64,000 nucleotides of DNA, taken from Monomorium pharaonis. Its lineage: Eukaryota; Arthropoda; Insecta; Hymenoptera; Formicidae. Location: positions 28,057,176-28,121,175 of the forward strand of contig NC_050471.1 of the NCBI RefSeq assembly GCF_013373865.1. Direction: 5' to 3'. A program made the position numbers and the translations under genes. Below the pieces are notes generated by a model, which made no database searches, was not told where the DNA came from, and saw only the letters and a list, made by a program, of their open reading frames with translations. Positions 22,924-35,010 of the stretch are shown here, piece after piece (position 1 is the first letter of the stretch; the number at the start of each line of letters is the position of its first letter).

Positions 22924-23042
22924 ATGGCTGCTACATTTCTACTACTAATTAGATCAGCTTTTTCTTTTTCTTTTTTTAATAGTTCAAATCGCAAGGCCTT
23001 TCTCCACACTATCTTGAAATCTCTCATTGTTTGCCCTCGCAG

Positions 23043-23230
23043 GTTTTATCACTTTTGGGAAAAGCCGAAGGCCCCTCTTTTCGCGGTAGCGGATGATATT
23101 TTATCTCCTCGCATCAGCATCGGACTTGCTCCGGAAGTTAACTGCGGCAGCAACACCAGGAAGCGACAGCACGAGAGAGGATTTCCGGCGCGTGAACACC
23201 TGCAAAGCGTCCAGCGATTTGATCGCGACC
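23043..23230 (+). promoter_or_regulatory. Leader (5' UTR) exon of SV2-like copy B
   Basis: It starts after the acceptor-like TCATTGTTTGCCCTCGCAG and ends at the ATG. A 104-codon ORF (22924-23238) overlaps the start codon in another frame and is equally open in copy C (34384-34698). If transcribed as one piece it could act as an inhibitory upstream ORF. It lacks the 280-bp GC-rich stretch of copy A's leader. Confidence 0.5.
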
Positions 23231-25759
23231 ATGGGTGAGTTTTATTTCGACTTTTGACTATTTATTATTATATATTATTTTTATGAAAGTATTATTATTC
23301 AATGAACTACAATATTATAAATATGTATAAATAATACAAGATTTTATAAATATATAACACAATTATCAACTTTTGTTCAATGACTTCTCTGTAAAAATTC
23401 TTATATCTCGCAATTATATAAGATACCTGATGATGGGCCAAATATAAGGGAAACTTACTTAATTTATTCTACATTAAAAAAAAATTATATATATATATTT
23501 ATTTTGTAAAACATATATATGTATATATATGTATATTTATATGTAATAGTGTTAAAAAGTAAAATTAATTGAGTCTTATTTACGACCTTACTTTAGAATA
23601 ATGTATGTTTTAGTACATTTATTAAAAACGTAGCAATTTAATTACAAGATATAAATATTTTTTATTCTTTTTGTGTCGCAACTGTATGACTAGACGTCCC
23701 GGCAGACGGAGGTGCTGACTTTGAACATGCGATCACCGTAACAGGCAAGGATTCCATGAAAAAAATTAAAGCGCATTCCAACATCAAAATTCAAGTGCTA
23801 CTAATTCTACAGCTTAGTCACAGATAAATCTTAGAACAGTTCGAAATTCGCACATATGAGAAATTCAGATTTTCTGGGTATTTCTGAAAAGGATTCCAAT
23901 TGTTCAATAAAAATTCTGAAAAAAACTTTGCACAGAAAATCAGGATTTTTGCGGTTGTGTATTATATTTATTTTAATAAGTGAAAATTAATGTGCGTTAG
24001 GTTTTGGTAGGTTCCACTACACGCTGTTGACCATTTGCGGCCTGATTTACACGAACACGGCGATCGGGGTGACGATACTCTCGTTCGTACTTCCTGCGGC
24101 ACAATGCGACCTCGAGATGGACTCCACTGCGAAAGGTTGGCTGGCCGCGTCTCCGATGCTAGGTCGGTACTTCCCTTTAGTGCTCTTAACTTTCTTTCTC
24201 GTTAGAGAACATCGTTCAGATTGACAGACTTTTGCAGGTATGTTGATTGGCACATATATATGGGGATGTTTGGCTGACATAAAGGGCAGAAAGATCGTGT
24301 TAATCACCACACTGCTGATGGACGGCATCGTGGGCATCTTGTCTTCGTTTGCTCAATACTTTTGGATATTCATAATCTTCCGGTTTTTCAATGGCTTTGC
24401 GTAAGTACGACTGAATGGACTCCGATAAAATAAACCATTTCGATTTTTCATTAGCAAAAGTGTTTGTCATCAGTTTATTCATTTTCGGCGATTTGTTTAA
24501 TAAAATTAAATACTTTTGAGTCAAAATCTCTTAATCTTTGATAAGCTCTTGTAATTCGAAATTGTAAATCACAATATTTATAGCTTGCTGCATCATTTTC
24601 GTCAAGAAAAATCAACTTATCAAAAAATTGTCAATAATATCCCTCTCTATAAAGGAGATGCTATTGATATTGTTGCCGCTTTTCCGAGATGCTAATTGGC
24701 TATCTCGCTATCTTGTTGTCAAGTACGTTGTGATTTGCTTCACGTCGTGTTATTCCCAACTGTCAAATTATCAATTTCGATAGTTGATTTAAAAACTTTG
24801 TTAAAGAAAATTAAAAAAAATAAAAATGAAGAGACGAAGAAAAAAAAGTCTGTATATATAAACGTTTATATAAAAGTATAATATGTATAATATGTATATA
24901 TGTAGATATGTATGTATGTAAGTGTGTAAATATGTAGGTACATATGTATGTAGATAAGTATGTATGCGGGTATGTATGTAGAAGGTAGGCATGCAAGCAT
25001 GTAGGCACTTAGCCAGGTATGCATGTAGGCCTACATGCCTACATGCTTACATGCCTACCTGACTACATGCATACATGTCTACATGACTACATGCTTAACG
25101 TCACTGTGAAGTTGGCACCGCAACTTTCTGCACCGCAAGTTTTCATGACAATTCTACTTGCACTCCAAATAGTTCTGATAAGTTTCAGAAATAGTTCCGT
25201 TGATTTAGTTAAAAAAAATGAAATTTAAAAAAATAAGGTGCTAACTTCCCGTGGCACCTCATTAATAATAATTGAACATTTTATCAGCAGTTCTACTTGC
25301 ACCCCAAATAGTTCTAGAGTTCCTGATAAGTTTCAGAAATAGTTCCGTTGATTTAATTTAAAAAATAAAATTTAAAAATATGAGGTGCTATTTTCCCTTG
25401 GCACCTTATTAATAAAAATTGAACGTTTTAACAGCAGTTCTACTTGCACCCGCAATAGTTTTAGAGTTCCTGATAGATTTTAGCAATAGTTCTGTACATT
25501 AAATATATTATAAGTATAATTAAACTTAACATTTTCTTATTCAAAATTGCAGAAGACAAAATTGTAGAATTAATTAATGTAAGCGAAAGATAAAGAAAAG
25601 AGACAGAGATAGAGAGACAGAGGGAAAAGCAAGAATACATAATTAAAGAAAAACATAAAGATGAATAAAGAAAAAAGAAAAAAGAAGATACATAATAATA
25701 ATGTTATTAATAAACCTATTGTTAATAAATATAAATCTATAAAAATAATAAATAAATGA

Positions 25760-25793
<34 letters not shown>

Positions 25794-28700
25794 CGTGTGC
25801 ATGTGTGTGTGTGTATTCAAAATTACAGAAGCCGTAAGATTGATTAAAGTAAGCAAAAGCAAGTTGCAATTATTATTATTTTTAAAAAGTAAAAAGTCAA
25901 ATAGCGCGCGCCTGTGTTCAAGTAAAAATAAAAAATTAATAAATGCAAAAATAAAACTTAATACAAAAATTACGGTTGCGTGCATATTAAATAATATATT
26001 AAAACAGTTTATTTACATATGGTATAATTTATATAAAACGTAAAGTAATTTTATTATTATTATAAATTTTAAATAATATTAATTCAATTTTTATAACAAT
26101 TTAATTCTAGCCAATATTAACTTAAATTATGTAACTGTTAATTATAATTTTTTTATTCAACAGTATATTAGTTATGTATATGCCTTAGTTAGAGACATTA
26201 ATGTTTAATTATTTTAATTTAATTAATAAAATTTTGTTACGCAGTACATTGGGCACTCTAGGCACCTGTTTTCCGTATCTTGGCGAATTTCAACCCACAA
26301 AATTCCGCGAACGTTATCTCTGCTGGATGGAAATGTTTTCGGTGGCCGGGCTGATAGTTTTGCCGCGTAAGTAACTTTCGTTGTCCCCTGTGTGACTCAC
26401 CCCCGAAAAGCCGGACGATCCAAGTCAAATTTTTTTTTCCAGTGATCGCCTGGCTGATCATCCCCATAAACCTCCCTATCGTAAGCGAGACGTTCTACTT
26501 TAAGTCTTGGAATCTCTTCGTCGCGCTCTGCGCTCTGCCGTCGCTCATGCTTGGTCTGTGGCTGTTCGCCTTCCCTGAGAGCCCGAAGTTCTTGCTGGAG
26601 TGCGGCGAAACCGACGCCGCCCTCGAGGTGTTCAAGTGGATTTATTCGCGGAACACCGGCGCTGATCCGGAAACCTATCCGGTAACATTACTTGAACTTC
26701 CTCGATATAAAAGTACCAACTGATTCTCTTATATGCGATGCTTTCTTTCTCAGAAAATTAATTACACAAAAATTAGTGTAACATATTTAGATAAAGTTTA
26801 CTTATTTCTTCAACTCAATTCTTAAAAATCCTATTTAAGAAGAAAGGTTTTTATTGAAAAGGAGATTTATTGTATAATTTAAAAAATTAAGATACTTGGA
26901 CCAAATAAGGTCTACTTAATTTACGTTATTCTACTTTTTACCTCTACAATAAAGTTAAATAGATAAAATAAATTAAAAGTTTAATAGATAAAATAAATTA
27001 AATGAGTCTTATTCAGTCGATAAAAAGACGAAGCTTTTTAGTTATTTTCAAGTATTTGGAAAACATTTCTAGTGTTCTAAAAGAAACTCAGCTTCAAACG
27101 TGTGTATTTTATGTGCCCTCTCCTTTTATCTTCTCCATACAGGTGAAGCGCCTACAAGAAAAAGCAAAGAATCAGGATAAAAACATCAGGGGACTGAAGC
27201 TTTACAAGCGGAAGGATTTAAAGATCCTATTCGCGGAAATACGTGATCTAACGAAAACGCTCTGCAAACCACCCCATTTGTGGAACACCGTGCTCGTCTG
27301 CGCCATTGAATTTGGACTTATGAGCAGCTATTGCACTCTGATGGTCTGGTTTCCGGAATTGTTCACTAGGTGGTTAATTAAGATGTCGTTAATCAACGCG
27401 CGCCATGCATCTTCTGTCTCTTTGATTTTCTGAATGCTTAAACCGGAAAAAGCTCTTTGATCTAAAATCATAATAAAGTGTAATTGATTACATGTGCAAA
27501 TAAATTTGAAAAACTAGTCCACTAACAATACACGGAGAGAATTTTCTTTTAAAATTTACCCTCAAAATCTGGTAATTGTAATATGACGTGTGACCTCGAG
27601 GAATGTTATTATACTTTTTAGTAAAATTTACTATGCTTTTAATAAAATTTTACTAAAACCATAATAAATTTTACTATACTTTTAGTAAATTTTAGTAAAA
27701 AGTATAGTAAAATTTTTTGAGGTCTCACAATATCGCACAATTATCAGATTTTAAGAGTATATTTTAATGTATAGTACGCAAATAATTTTTAAGTTCTTTT
27801 CCTTTGTTTTTGGATTCACATTCGCTGCTAATAATTCCGCTTAAATTTATCTCATTAGTTTTCTCACCTTCCAAATTTCTATTAGCTTCATCTTCTTTGC
27901 TTCGTGCAATAAACCCTATGCGATTTAAATGTTAATCTATAATACTCGTTTGTATTGTGTTCGACAGATTCGAGCAATTCGAGCAAGCGAACCCGGGGGA
28001 GACCACGTCGATGTGCATAGTGTCCGCCCTGCCGGACAACACAACCTTTTTTGACCCTTACGGATGCGACAAGATAATCGCACCTTCTGTTTATCTGCAC
28101 ACCGTGTACGTGGGCCTCGCGTGTATCCCCGGCGCAATCATCCTACCCCTCTTCGTGCACAAGCTGGGCGCGAAGTTCTTCTTGAGTAAGTGATTCAACA
28201 ACTTGGAATACTATAAATAACAAAAAAAGAAATAAAAGTGTAACTTTCTATACGAATATGTTCAATTTAAGTTTCATTTCTCATAGCAAAATTAAATTTC
28301 TAATTTTTGGAATTTAATTAGATTTATAAATCTAAATGCGTTATTATGCATAAAAACATTAGTATCAAATTGAAACTAACACTATTTAATAGTCGTTATT
28401 TTATACATATGTAAGTAAAAAATTATAATCTTACTTGTATATAATTCTTCTTTTTTTCAAAGTTTGATAATCTTAAATTTCAGTAAAATATTATGTTTGT
28501 AATAAAGAGAGTAAATTTTCATATTATTTATTATACTAAACACCACAGACGCACGCTTCGCATGCGCTATTTTACTTTTTACTTTTTCAAAATAAATTAC
28601 CACGATAATTATATAGATCTATAGATAATATGTATACAAATTTGATAGCTGTCAAAATTCAATCGCAAAGACAACTACTTTCCCTGCATAAAACGTCAAA

Positions 28701-31692
28701 TTGAAAAGAATTTAAAAATATTGACATTTTGTCGAAAAGCAGAATTCAGAAGAATTCATTAAAAGATATTCAAAAGATATTTAATTCTTTATCTTCTGAA
28801 TATCTTTTGAATTCTTCGCATTCAATCATAATAAGAAGCATTCAAATAAATGCGAACCTTCGCATGAAAAAAGATTTACTTCTTCTGCTAATTGTAATTG
28901 AATTCAGAAACATACAAGATTTCATGGTTTTATTCTCATATCTTACTGAAAAATTTTGATCATGATCCAATCGGAGATTTTTGCAAAGCAGAATTCAGGT
29001 GAATATAAAACACTATATTTGAATAAGATATTTTATGAAGAGTTTACAACACGAGGTAAGCGCAGCAAGAGAACCAATCGACATCGCAGAAAAGCGGCGA
29101 CAATACGGCACGATCAAACGCGCACTCTTCACGCCTATACCTTTTGTATTATGGATATAATAATAGATAAATGGATGGATGAATGGATAAGAAGAAGATT
29201 TCAATATTATTACAGTTATTTAAGAAACACAATATATGATTAATAATAATAGTATTTAAAAAAATCTAATTCCTGAATTAAAGATAAATAAATATTGTTT
29301 TTTACATATTTTTACTTTCAACGAATAAAATTATTATTCAATAATAAGAATATCTGTTCCTTGATCAAACTGTGTACAAAGTTCTTCATGTAAGCAAGTT
29401 ACGTCCGTATAATCTCATTTCAATATTTAGCATCCCAAAATGAAGAGATTCTCTAAATAAGAGTGTTCTTCTTTCTAGGTAGATTCAAAATTTGTAAATA
29501 ATTAAATTCCAATTAAATTCTAATGAAATTAATTGGGAAGCTACGTTGTGTTTTCAGTCGTGTCGCTGGTGGTCTCCGGCGCGGTAACGGTAGGCTTCTA
29601 CTACGTGGTGAACTCGACGCAGAACCTGGTGCTCTCGTGCGTGTTCGAGGCTGTCATGTCCCTCGGAGTCTCTCTAGTTTATTGCGTGATCGTCGACATC
29701 TTCCCGACAAATCTCAGGTGAGCGAATTGCGATTTGAATTTTTCAAGAACGTTTTGCTCTACACCAGCTAAAAGTTATCGAAATTAAAAAATTGCATTTT
29801 TCTTAGATTTACTCTCTTCTCATAAATATCCGAATTCGACTACAATTCTGAAATCAGCTGCAAAATAGAAAACAATCCTTTTCCACAATTAAAGTACAGA
29901 CGGTAACATAATACGCAGGTAAGAATTTTATATAAAAAACAAAAAACATTTTAATTTGTAAATTTTATTAAAATTTTTTTTTGTTTCTTGTAATAAAATT
30001 CTTACGTGCGTATTAAGTTACCGTCTGTACTTTAATTGTGGGAAAGAATTTTTAATTCTGTAAATACAATTAAAAGATTAGTGAATTGGAAATAATCAAA
30101 ATAATCGGTAAAACAGGACAGATTCAGCATCTTCTTATGCAACGGAAATAATCTCATTTTGCTGCACACAATTTTAGTTACTCATCAATTTTGCAAATAA
30201 GTACAAAAAACGCGATTTTAAGTATCAAGTGCAAACAAAAAATTAAATAACTTTTAAAGTAATGGGAAAGTTATGCTTACCCTTACGGAAAGAAACTACA
30301 GCCAATAAATATTACAGTTGTGTAGTTATTACAGGACTTTCTATAGTTATCACAGAAAGGATTACAGTAATCTATAGTTATTACACTGTTGTTACTACAG
30401 TGCGTAAAATCGCTGTAATACGGAACAGACGTCTAGCCCATGAAGTGTAATCCACTACACGTGTAATCCACTACATGTGTAATATACTACACGTGTGGTA
30501 AGTGACTTGTGTAATAGAATACACGTGTAATCCACTACATGCGTAATATATTACACGTGTAATCTACAAAGTGTGTAATATACTACTACACGCGTGTAAT
30601 GCATTAAACGTGTAATGTCACCAGCAATCCATGAAATCCTTGGCTCGATACATTGACCTATTTAACATATTATTTTTGCTTAGCATTAACAAGCCCTTTA
30701 TAATTGTTCGTATTGTTGTCATATAAATTATTTCTATAAATATTGTTGGATTTATTCATTAGATTTATTATATCATTTTTTAACCACATTGGATGTACCG
30801 GCCATGAACAATGTACAAATTTCATGCACGTAATTTTTAAATAAATTATTTTTTCCGTTATTTTACATTATATATTTTTTTCTATGATAATTATACTTTA
30901 CAGATTATTTTTTTGTAATCCCGCTGTGATATTACAGATACTATTATCCTGTAATCTCGGCAATATATTAAAGGCAATATATTACAGGCTAGATACTATA
31001 GGCAAGATATTACAGGTTATTTTCTTGTAATCCGAGTGTGGAATGCGAAAATATTACAGAATATTACAATACCTTAGCCTGTAATTTCGTGTAATACTTT
31101 TATGTAGTTTCTGTAATATAATTTTCTGCAATCCGCTGTAGTTTCTTTCCGTAAAAGTAAATTTGATATAGATGATCCGATACTATAAATTACAGGATAA
31201 TGGCCATGGCTCTATCACTGACGGTGAGTCGTCTAGGTGCTTTGATCGGCAACCTAGTGTTCGGTTATCTGATCGATTTAGCCTGCGTGATTCCCATCAT
31301 ACTGTTCGCTGTGTTTCTCTTTGGTAAGAGCATCTGATTAAAATTTTCAATTTGATTCAATTTTCTCACACACTTCAAGTATGCCATTTAACAACAAGTT
31401 AAATATATAGATATTTGAATTTTCAAAAAAATTATCTAACATATGTATTTTTAAATTAAATTACAAATTAAATTAAATTTAAATTTAATACTTGAACTAA
31501 AAGAAATTTAATTAAATTGAAAGATTTTTGCCGAGTTAATGATTTTTTTATTTCACTGTAATAATAAATGTATGAGATATATGTATGTAGCTGTTAATCC
31601 ACTCGAATATAGTGAAACAAGTCTTTTAATTTTTAGCCTGCGGTTTCTTCTCGTTTCTATTGCCGAATACTGGGAAGGACACGCTGGATTAA
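23231..31692 (+). CDS. SV2-like major facilitator transporter, copy B
   Basis: Exons: 23231-23234, 23694-23744, 24001-24162, 24238-24400, 26245-26366, 26443-26681, 27143-27369, 27968-28185, 29558-29717, 31196-31323, 31637-31692, giving 509 residues. All but exon 2 keep the lengths and phases of copy A, so the same 12-helix fold is expected. Exon 2 is odd: the canonical acceptor position is disrupted, and the nearest usable AG (GTATGACTAG at 23693) keeps the frame but drops two residues. Its donor is CAG followed by GCAAGG, a GC-AG intron. The loop-2 motif reads GCLADIKGRK, with Ile in place of Thr. Other changes from A include IYTNT for IYMDT and LPNTGKDTLD at the end. Intron 4 is 1.8 kb and full of simple repeats. 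No stop or frameshift was found, so it is probably functional. Confidence 0.8.
24880..25110. repeat. TATG/TACATGC simple-repeat tract in intron 4 of copy B
   Basis: Imperfect repeats of TATG and GTATGTA change into CTACATGCCTACATGC units around a perfect palindrome, GCATGTAGGCCTACATGC at about 25021-25038. The tract can form a long hairpin. It produces spurious Tyr-Leu-His-Thr ORFs on the other strand. Copies A and C lack it. Confidence 0.8.
25147..25510. repeat. Three tandem units of about 145 bp in intron 4 of copy B
   Basis: Each unit has TTCTACTTGCAC, then AATAGTTC, GATAAGTTTCAGAAATAGTT, and the first two add a GGCACCT..TTAATAA part. Units start near 25147, 25290 and 25438. Copies A and C do not have this block, which explains part of the longer intron. 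Confidence 0.75.
25760..25815. repeat. (GT)n/(GC)n microsatellite
   Basis: Alternating GT with a GCGCGCGCG centre, in intron 4 of copy B. It is preceded by a purine-rich stretch of about 140 bases (25560-25700). Such alternating tracts can adopt Z-DNA; no role is implied. Confidence 0.9.
27548..27765. mobile_element. Palindromic element in intron 7, copy B
   Basis: Orthologous by position to the element at 16198-16402 of copy A, with the same TTTAGTAAAATTTTACTAAA type of centre and the same outer ends. Confidence 0.7.
29877..30046. mobile_element. Hairpin element in intron 9, copy B
   Basis: Counterpart of 18521-18689. Here the arms match better (AAAGTACAGACGGTAACATA on the left, with its complement on the right), so B preserves the older sequence in this stretch. 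Confidence 0.75.
30277..31160. mobile_element. DNA-transposon-like element in intron 9 of copy B
   Basis: Same terminal repeats and same position as 18924-19748 in copy A. It is about 60 bases longer because the TGTAAT/ACACG tandem section (about 30447-30612) has extra units. The right terminal repeat carries AAAAG in place of AAGGG. Confidence 0.8.
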
Positions 31693-31781
31693 CAGATCGA
31701 GTGATCTTTCTCGGTTTTACTCGGACGACCACAAGAATACGTACCACTCTCTCTTTTCTTGCGGTGCATATTGTATTTATT

Positions 31782-31787
31782 AATAAA
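31782..31787 (+). terminator. Poly(A) signal of SV2-like copy B
   Basis: AATAAA 90 bases after the stop codon, matching the arrangement in copies A and C. Confidence 0.6.
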
Positions 31788-32458
31788 TTTATTTTAAAAA
31801 AATGTATGTCTGTATATTCCTATCTTACTTCTGAAAAGCGTAATACTTTAAAAAGTTTTTATACATACAAATTTTTTAATTTCTAAGATTACTAGAATAA
31901 GCTTGCGCTGAGAATAATTTTTATTTTTACTGATAATTAAAGCTATTGATATTATGTTTACATTTATAAATATCTTTGTATGTATATATGTATATGTATG
32001 TATATTTAGCAATAATACAATGTAAGAATTACAATTTTGTCAATAGCTCTCCACATTATTTAGAAATTATTATTGCTGATGCATTTTTTTATGTGAATAA
32101 CTTTAATCATCTGTAAAAATAATAATTATTAGCAACGCAAAATTTTTAATCACGCAGATAGATTCAGGTATATCGGTCATAAGACGCCCCTGAAACACAA
32201 GTCACGCGCACGAATGACCGACGGCTTGGCCCGCTCGGCCGTCGAATCATGCACCTTTATCTCTCAGTCACCCACCGTTTCAATAGAGACAGAGAATAAA
32301 CAAAAAAAGGATAGATGAAACGCCTATACTTTTTGTTTATTATCCATCTCATTCTATCAAGTGCCCTCTATCGAGCAGCGGCGGGCGGTAAAAGCCAAGT
32401 GCATTCGGCTCGCGACTCTTGTCAGCTGGGGCAGACTTGTAAGTTTGCAACTGTAAAA

Positions 32459-32588
32459 GCCTAAACACAATGCCAGGCAACAGACAATAGGAACAGGAAA
32501 TAAAAGAAGAGAAAAAGAGAGACGAGAATCCTTTCTCTCTTTCATTATTTCTATTTCTATTGCCTGTTGCCTGGCACTGTGTTTAGGC
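32459..32588. mobile_element. GCCTAAACACA hairpin element, B-C spacer
   Basis: Copy of 21095-21232 with a shorter pyrimidine-rich centre. The arms and flanks are otherwise the same, as expected from segmental duplication. Confidence 0.8.
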
Positions 32589-32644
32589 CCTAAGAGGCGT
32601 AAATCGTGAATTAGTTAGTTTTTAAGGATATATTGGACATACAA

Positions 32645-32800
32645 TCTTAGACAAAAGTGCATGAAATTTGAAATACTTAAATATCTACGCCTCATTACTT
32701 AGACAAAAGTGCTTGAAATTTGAAATACTTAAATATCTACGCCTAATTACTTAGACAAAAGTGCTTGAAATTTGAAATACTTAAATATCTACGCATAGTA
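32645..32800. repeat. Three tandem 52-bp units
   Basis: CTTAGACAAAAGTGC, then TGAAATTTGAAATACTTAAA and TATCTACGC, occurs three times with starts 52 bases apart (AGACAAAAG at 32649, 32701 and 32753). The A-B spacer has a single unit at about 21285-21335, so the expansion happened after the spacers separated. Confidence 0.85.
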
Positions 32801-33164
32801 AATCTAGATGTAAGAAACTTGAACGATAGTTGGAGTCTTATTTTTACTCTTACAAAAGTTTTTTTCACGTTTTTGCGATTTTTTTCACTTATGAGTTTAA
32901 ACTTTTGATAGTGAAAAGGCACAATTATCTCAAGTTATATTTTATTCTTTAAAACGGTGTAGTGAAGTCAATTGAAACTTGACAGATATTTTCATCTATT
33001 CATATACTAGATGTACAAAAAAATTTAAAACACTGGTACTATTTTTTAAATATTTTTTTTAGCTGTTTTATCCGTCAAGATCGTCTTTTTCCATAAGATA
33101 GAAAAGGATACTATGTAAAATCAATAAAAATTAAAATAGTTATGACTAGTCCCATACATCCTTA

Positions 33165-33440
33165 AAAAATGTCAGAGGCGTTTATCGTGAGCTGGCTAGT
33201 TTTTGAAAAATGTTAATGGCGTATAATCGTGAGCTGGCTACTTTTTAAAATATGCTAGAGGCGCTTATCGTGAGCTGGCTATTTTTTAAAATATGCTAGA
33301 GGCGTTTATCGTGAACTGGATAGTTTTTGAAAACTGTCAAAGGCGTAAATTGCAAACTGGCTAGTTTTAAAAAAATGCCAAAGTTGTAAATTGTGAGCTG
33401 GCTAATTTAAAAAAATGTTAAAGGCGTAAATTTAAAAATT
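33165..33440. repeat. 40-bp tandem array, B-C spacer
   Basis: Same unit and nearly the same order of variants as 21710-21985, another sign that the spacers are recent copies. Confidence 0.8.
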
Positions 33441-33949
33441 AATTTTCCAAATATATTATTTGCAAAGTTTGTAAAAATTAATTTACAAATCTTATTAAAG
33501 TAAAAACGAAAGTATTATATGTTTGTATGATGGCAAACTACACAGTCATTTCTAAGCTTATCTACTTGCAACAGGGCAACATATTTAAAAAAATTTACAA
33601 ATCTGAACAAAAAATACTTGCGTAAAAATTATATTTTAGGATATTTCAGAAATGATGGCCACAACTTTGGGGAAAAATTTTTTGAAACAACCTATATATT
33701 GAAAATCTGAATTCATGGCAGCCCTAAAAAATTTAGAAAATTTTGAGACCATAGCTAGAGGATCGGTCACAAATGACAGAGTAGTTCGCGGTCATATGTA
33801 TAATACATACAGACATCCGATACTACACAGTCATTTCTAGGCCTATCCATTTGCAATCGGGCAACATATTTTAAAAAATTTACAAATCTGGACAAAAAAA
33901 TACTAGCGTGAAAATACAGGGTGTTTCAGAAGATATCAGAATATAAGAT

Positions 33950-34383
33950 ATTAGAAGCATTTGTTGTAAAAATAATGTTTATCATTAACTTCTTTACTGT
34001 TAACGATGTTTATCATACAAACTTAATTGTAAATGTCATAAGTCTATAAGTGTATATATAATTACGTATGTATTATAATTTGTGCGCGCGTGGGTGTACA
34101 TACATCAATAAATTATAATACACATAATTGACATTCTAATATTGGATACAAATTTAGATATATCCATGGTCTACATTTGATTAGAGCAATGTACAGAATT
34201 TTTTTTAAATAGACAGTATATGTACTGATTTATACTTTAATACGAGCTAAGTCAAGAGTAATTTTTATCTCTTTTATTAGACATAGCACAAAAAAAGATT
34301 TAAAAAATATGTGCAATATATGTGCAATGTATTGTTAATAAATGTGATGTTCTGATTTAAAATGGTATTGGACGTAAGGAAAA
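33950..34383 (+). promoter_or_regulatory. Promoter-proximal flank of SV2-like copy C
   Basis: Nearly identical to the flank of copy B (22490-22923) up to and through the leader. Copies B and C may therefore share expression control, unlike copy A, in which the same flank is 6 kb from the leader. Confidence 0.5.
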
Positions 34384-34502
34384 ATGGCTGCTACATTTCT
34401 ACTACTAATTAGATTAGCTTTTTCTTTTTCTTTTTTTAATAGTTCAAATCGCAAGGCCTTTCTCCACACTATCTTGAAATCTCTCATTGTTTGCCCTCGC
34501 AG

Positions 34503-34690
34503 GTTTTATCACTTTTGGGAAAAGCCGAAGGCCCCTCTTTTCGCGGTAGCGGATGATATTTTATCTCCTCGCATCAGCATCGGACTTGCTCCGGAAGTTA
34601 ACTGCGGCAGCAACACCAGGAAGCGACAGCACGAGAGAGGATTTCCGGCACGTGAACACCTGCAAAGCGTCCAGCGATTTGATCGCGACC
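34503..34690 (+). promoter_or_regulatory. Leader (5' UTR) exon of SV2-like copy C
   Basis: Same acceptor-like GTTTGCCCTCGCAG and same overlapping 104-codon ORF as in copy B, with hardly any differences (for example GGCACGTG versus GGCGCGTG). Confidence 0.5.
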
Positions 34691-34965
34691 ATGGGTGAGT
34701 TTTATTTCGACTTTTGACTATTTATTATTATATATTATTTTTATGAAAGTATTATTATTCAATGAACTACAATATTATAAATATGTATAAATAATACAAG
34801 ATTTTATAAATATATAACACAATTATCAACTTTTGTTCAATGACTTTTCTGTAAAAATTCTTATATCTCGCAATTATAAACTCACTTAATTTATTCTACA
34901 TTTATTCTACATTAAAAAAAAATAAATTACATATATATATTTATTTTCTGAAACATATATGTATG

Positions 34966-35010
<45 letters not shown>

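Larger units (their letters stand above)
31880..33949. other. Spacer between SV2-like copies B and C
   Basis: No gene is seen. It is a near copy of the A-B spacer: dispersed block at about 32265-32450, hairpin element 32459-32588, 52-bp triplication, 40-bp array and transposon-like remnants in the same order. The main differences are the triplication at 32645-32800 and a shorter hairpin. Confidence 0.7.

Noticed and set aside
22924..23238. 104-codon ORF before copy B (and its twin 34384-34698) as a separate gene
   Set aside because: It begins in the presumed intron or promoter, crosses an acceptor-like site and overlaps the transporter start in another frame; at most it is an upstream ORF.
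24801..25228. ORFs rich in Tyr-Leu-His-Thr and similar repeats on both strands
   Set aside because: They are translations of TATG/TACATGC simple repeats inside intron 4 of copy B.
25570..26043. ORFs with His-Thr and Cys-Val repeats
   Set aside because: Translations of the GT/GC microsatellite.
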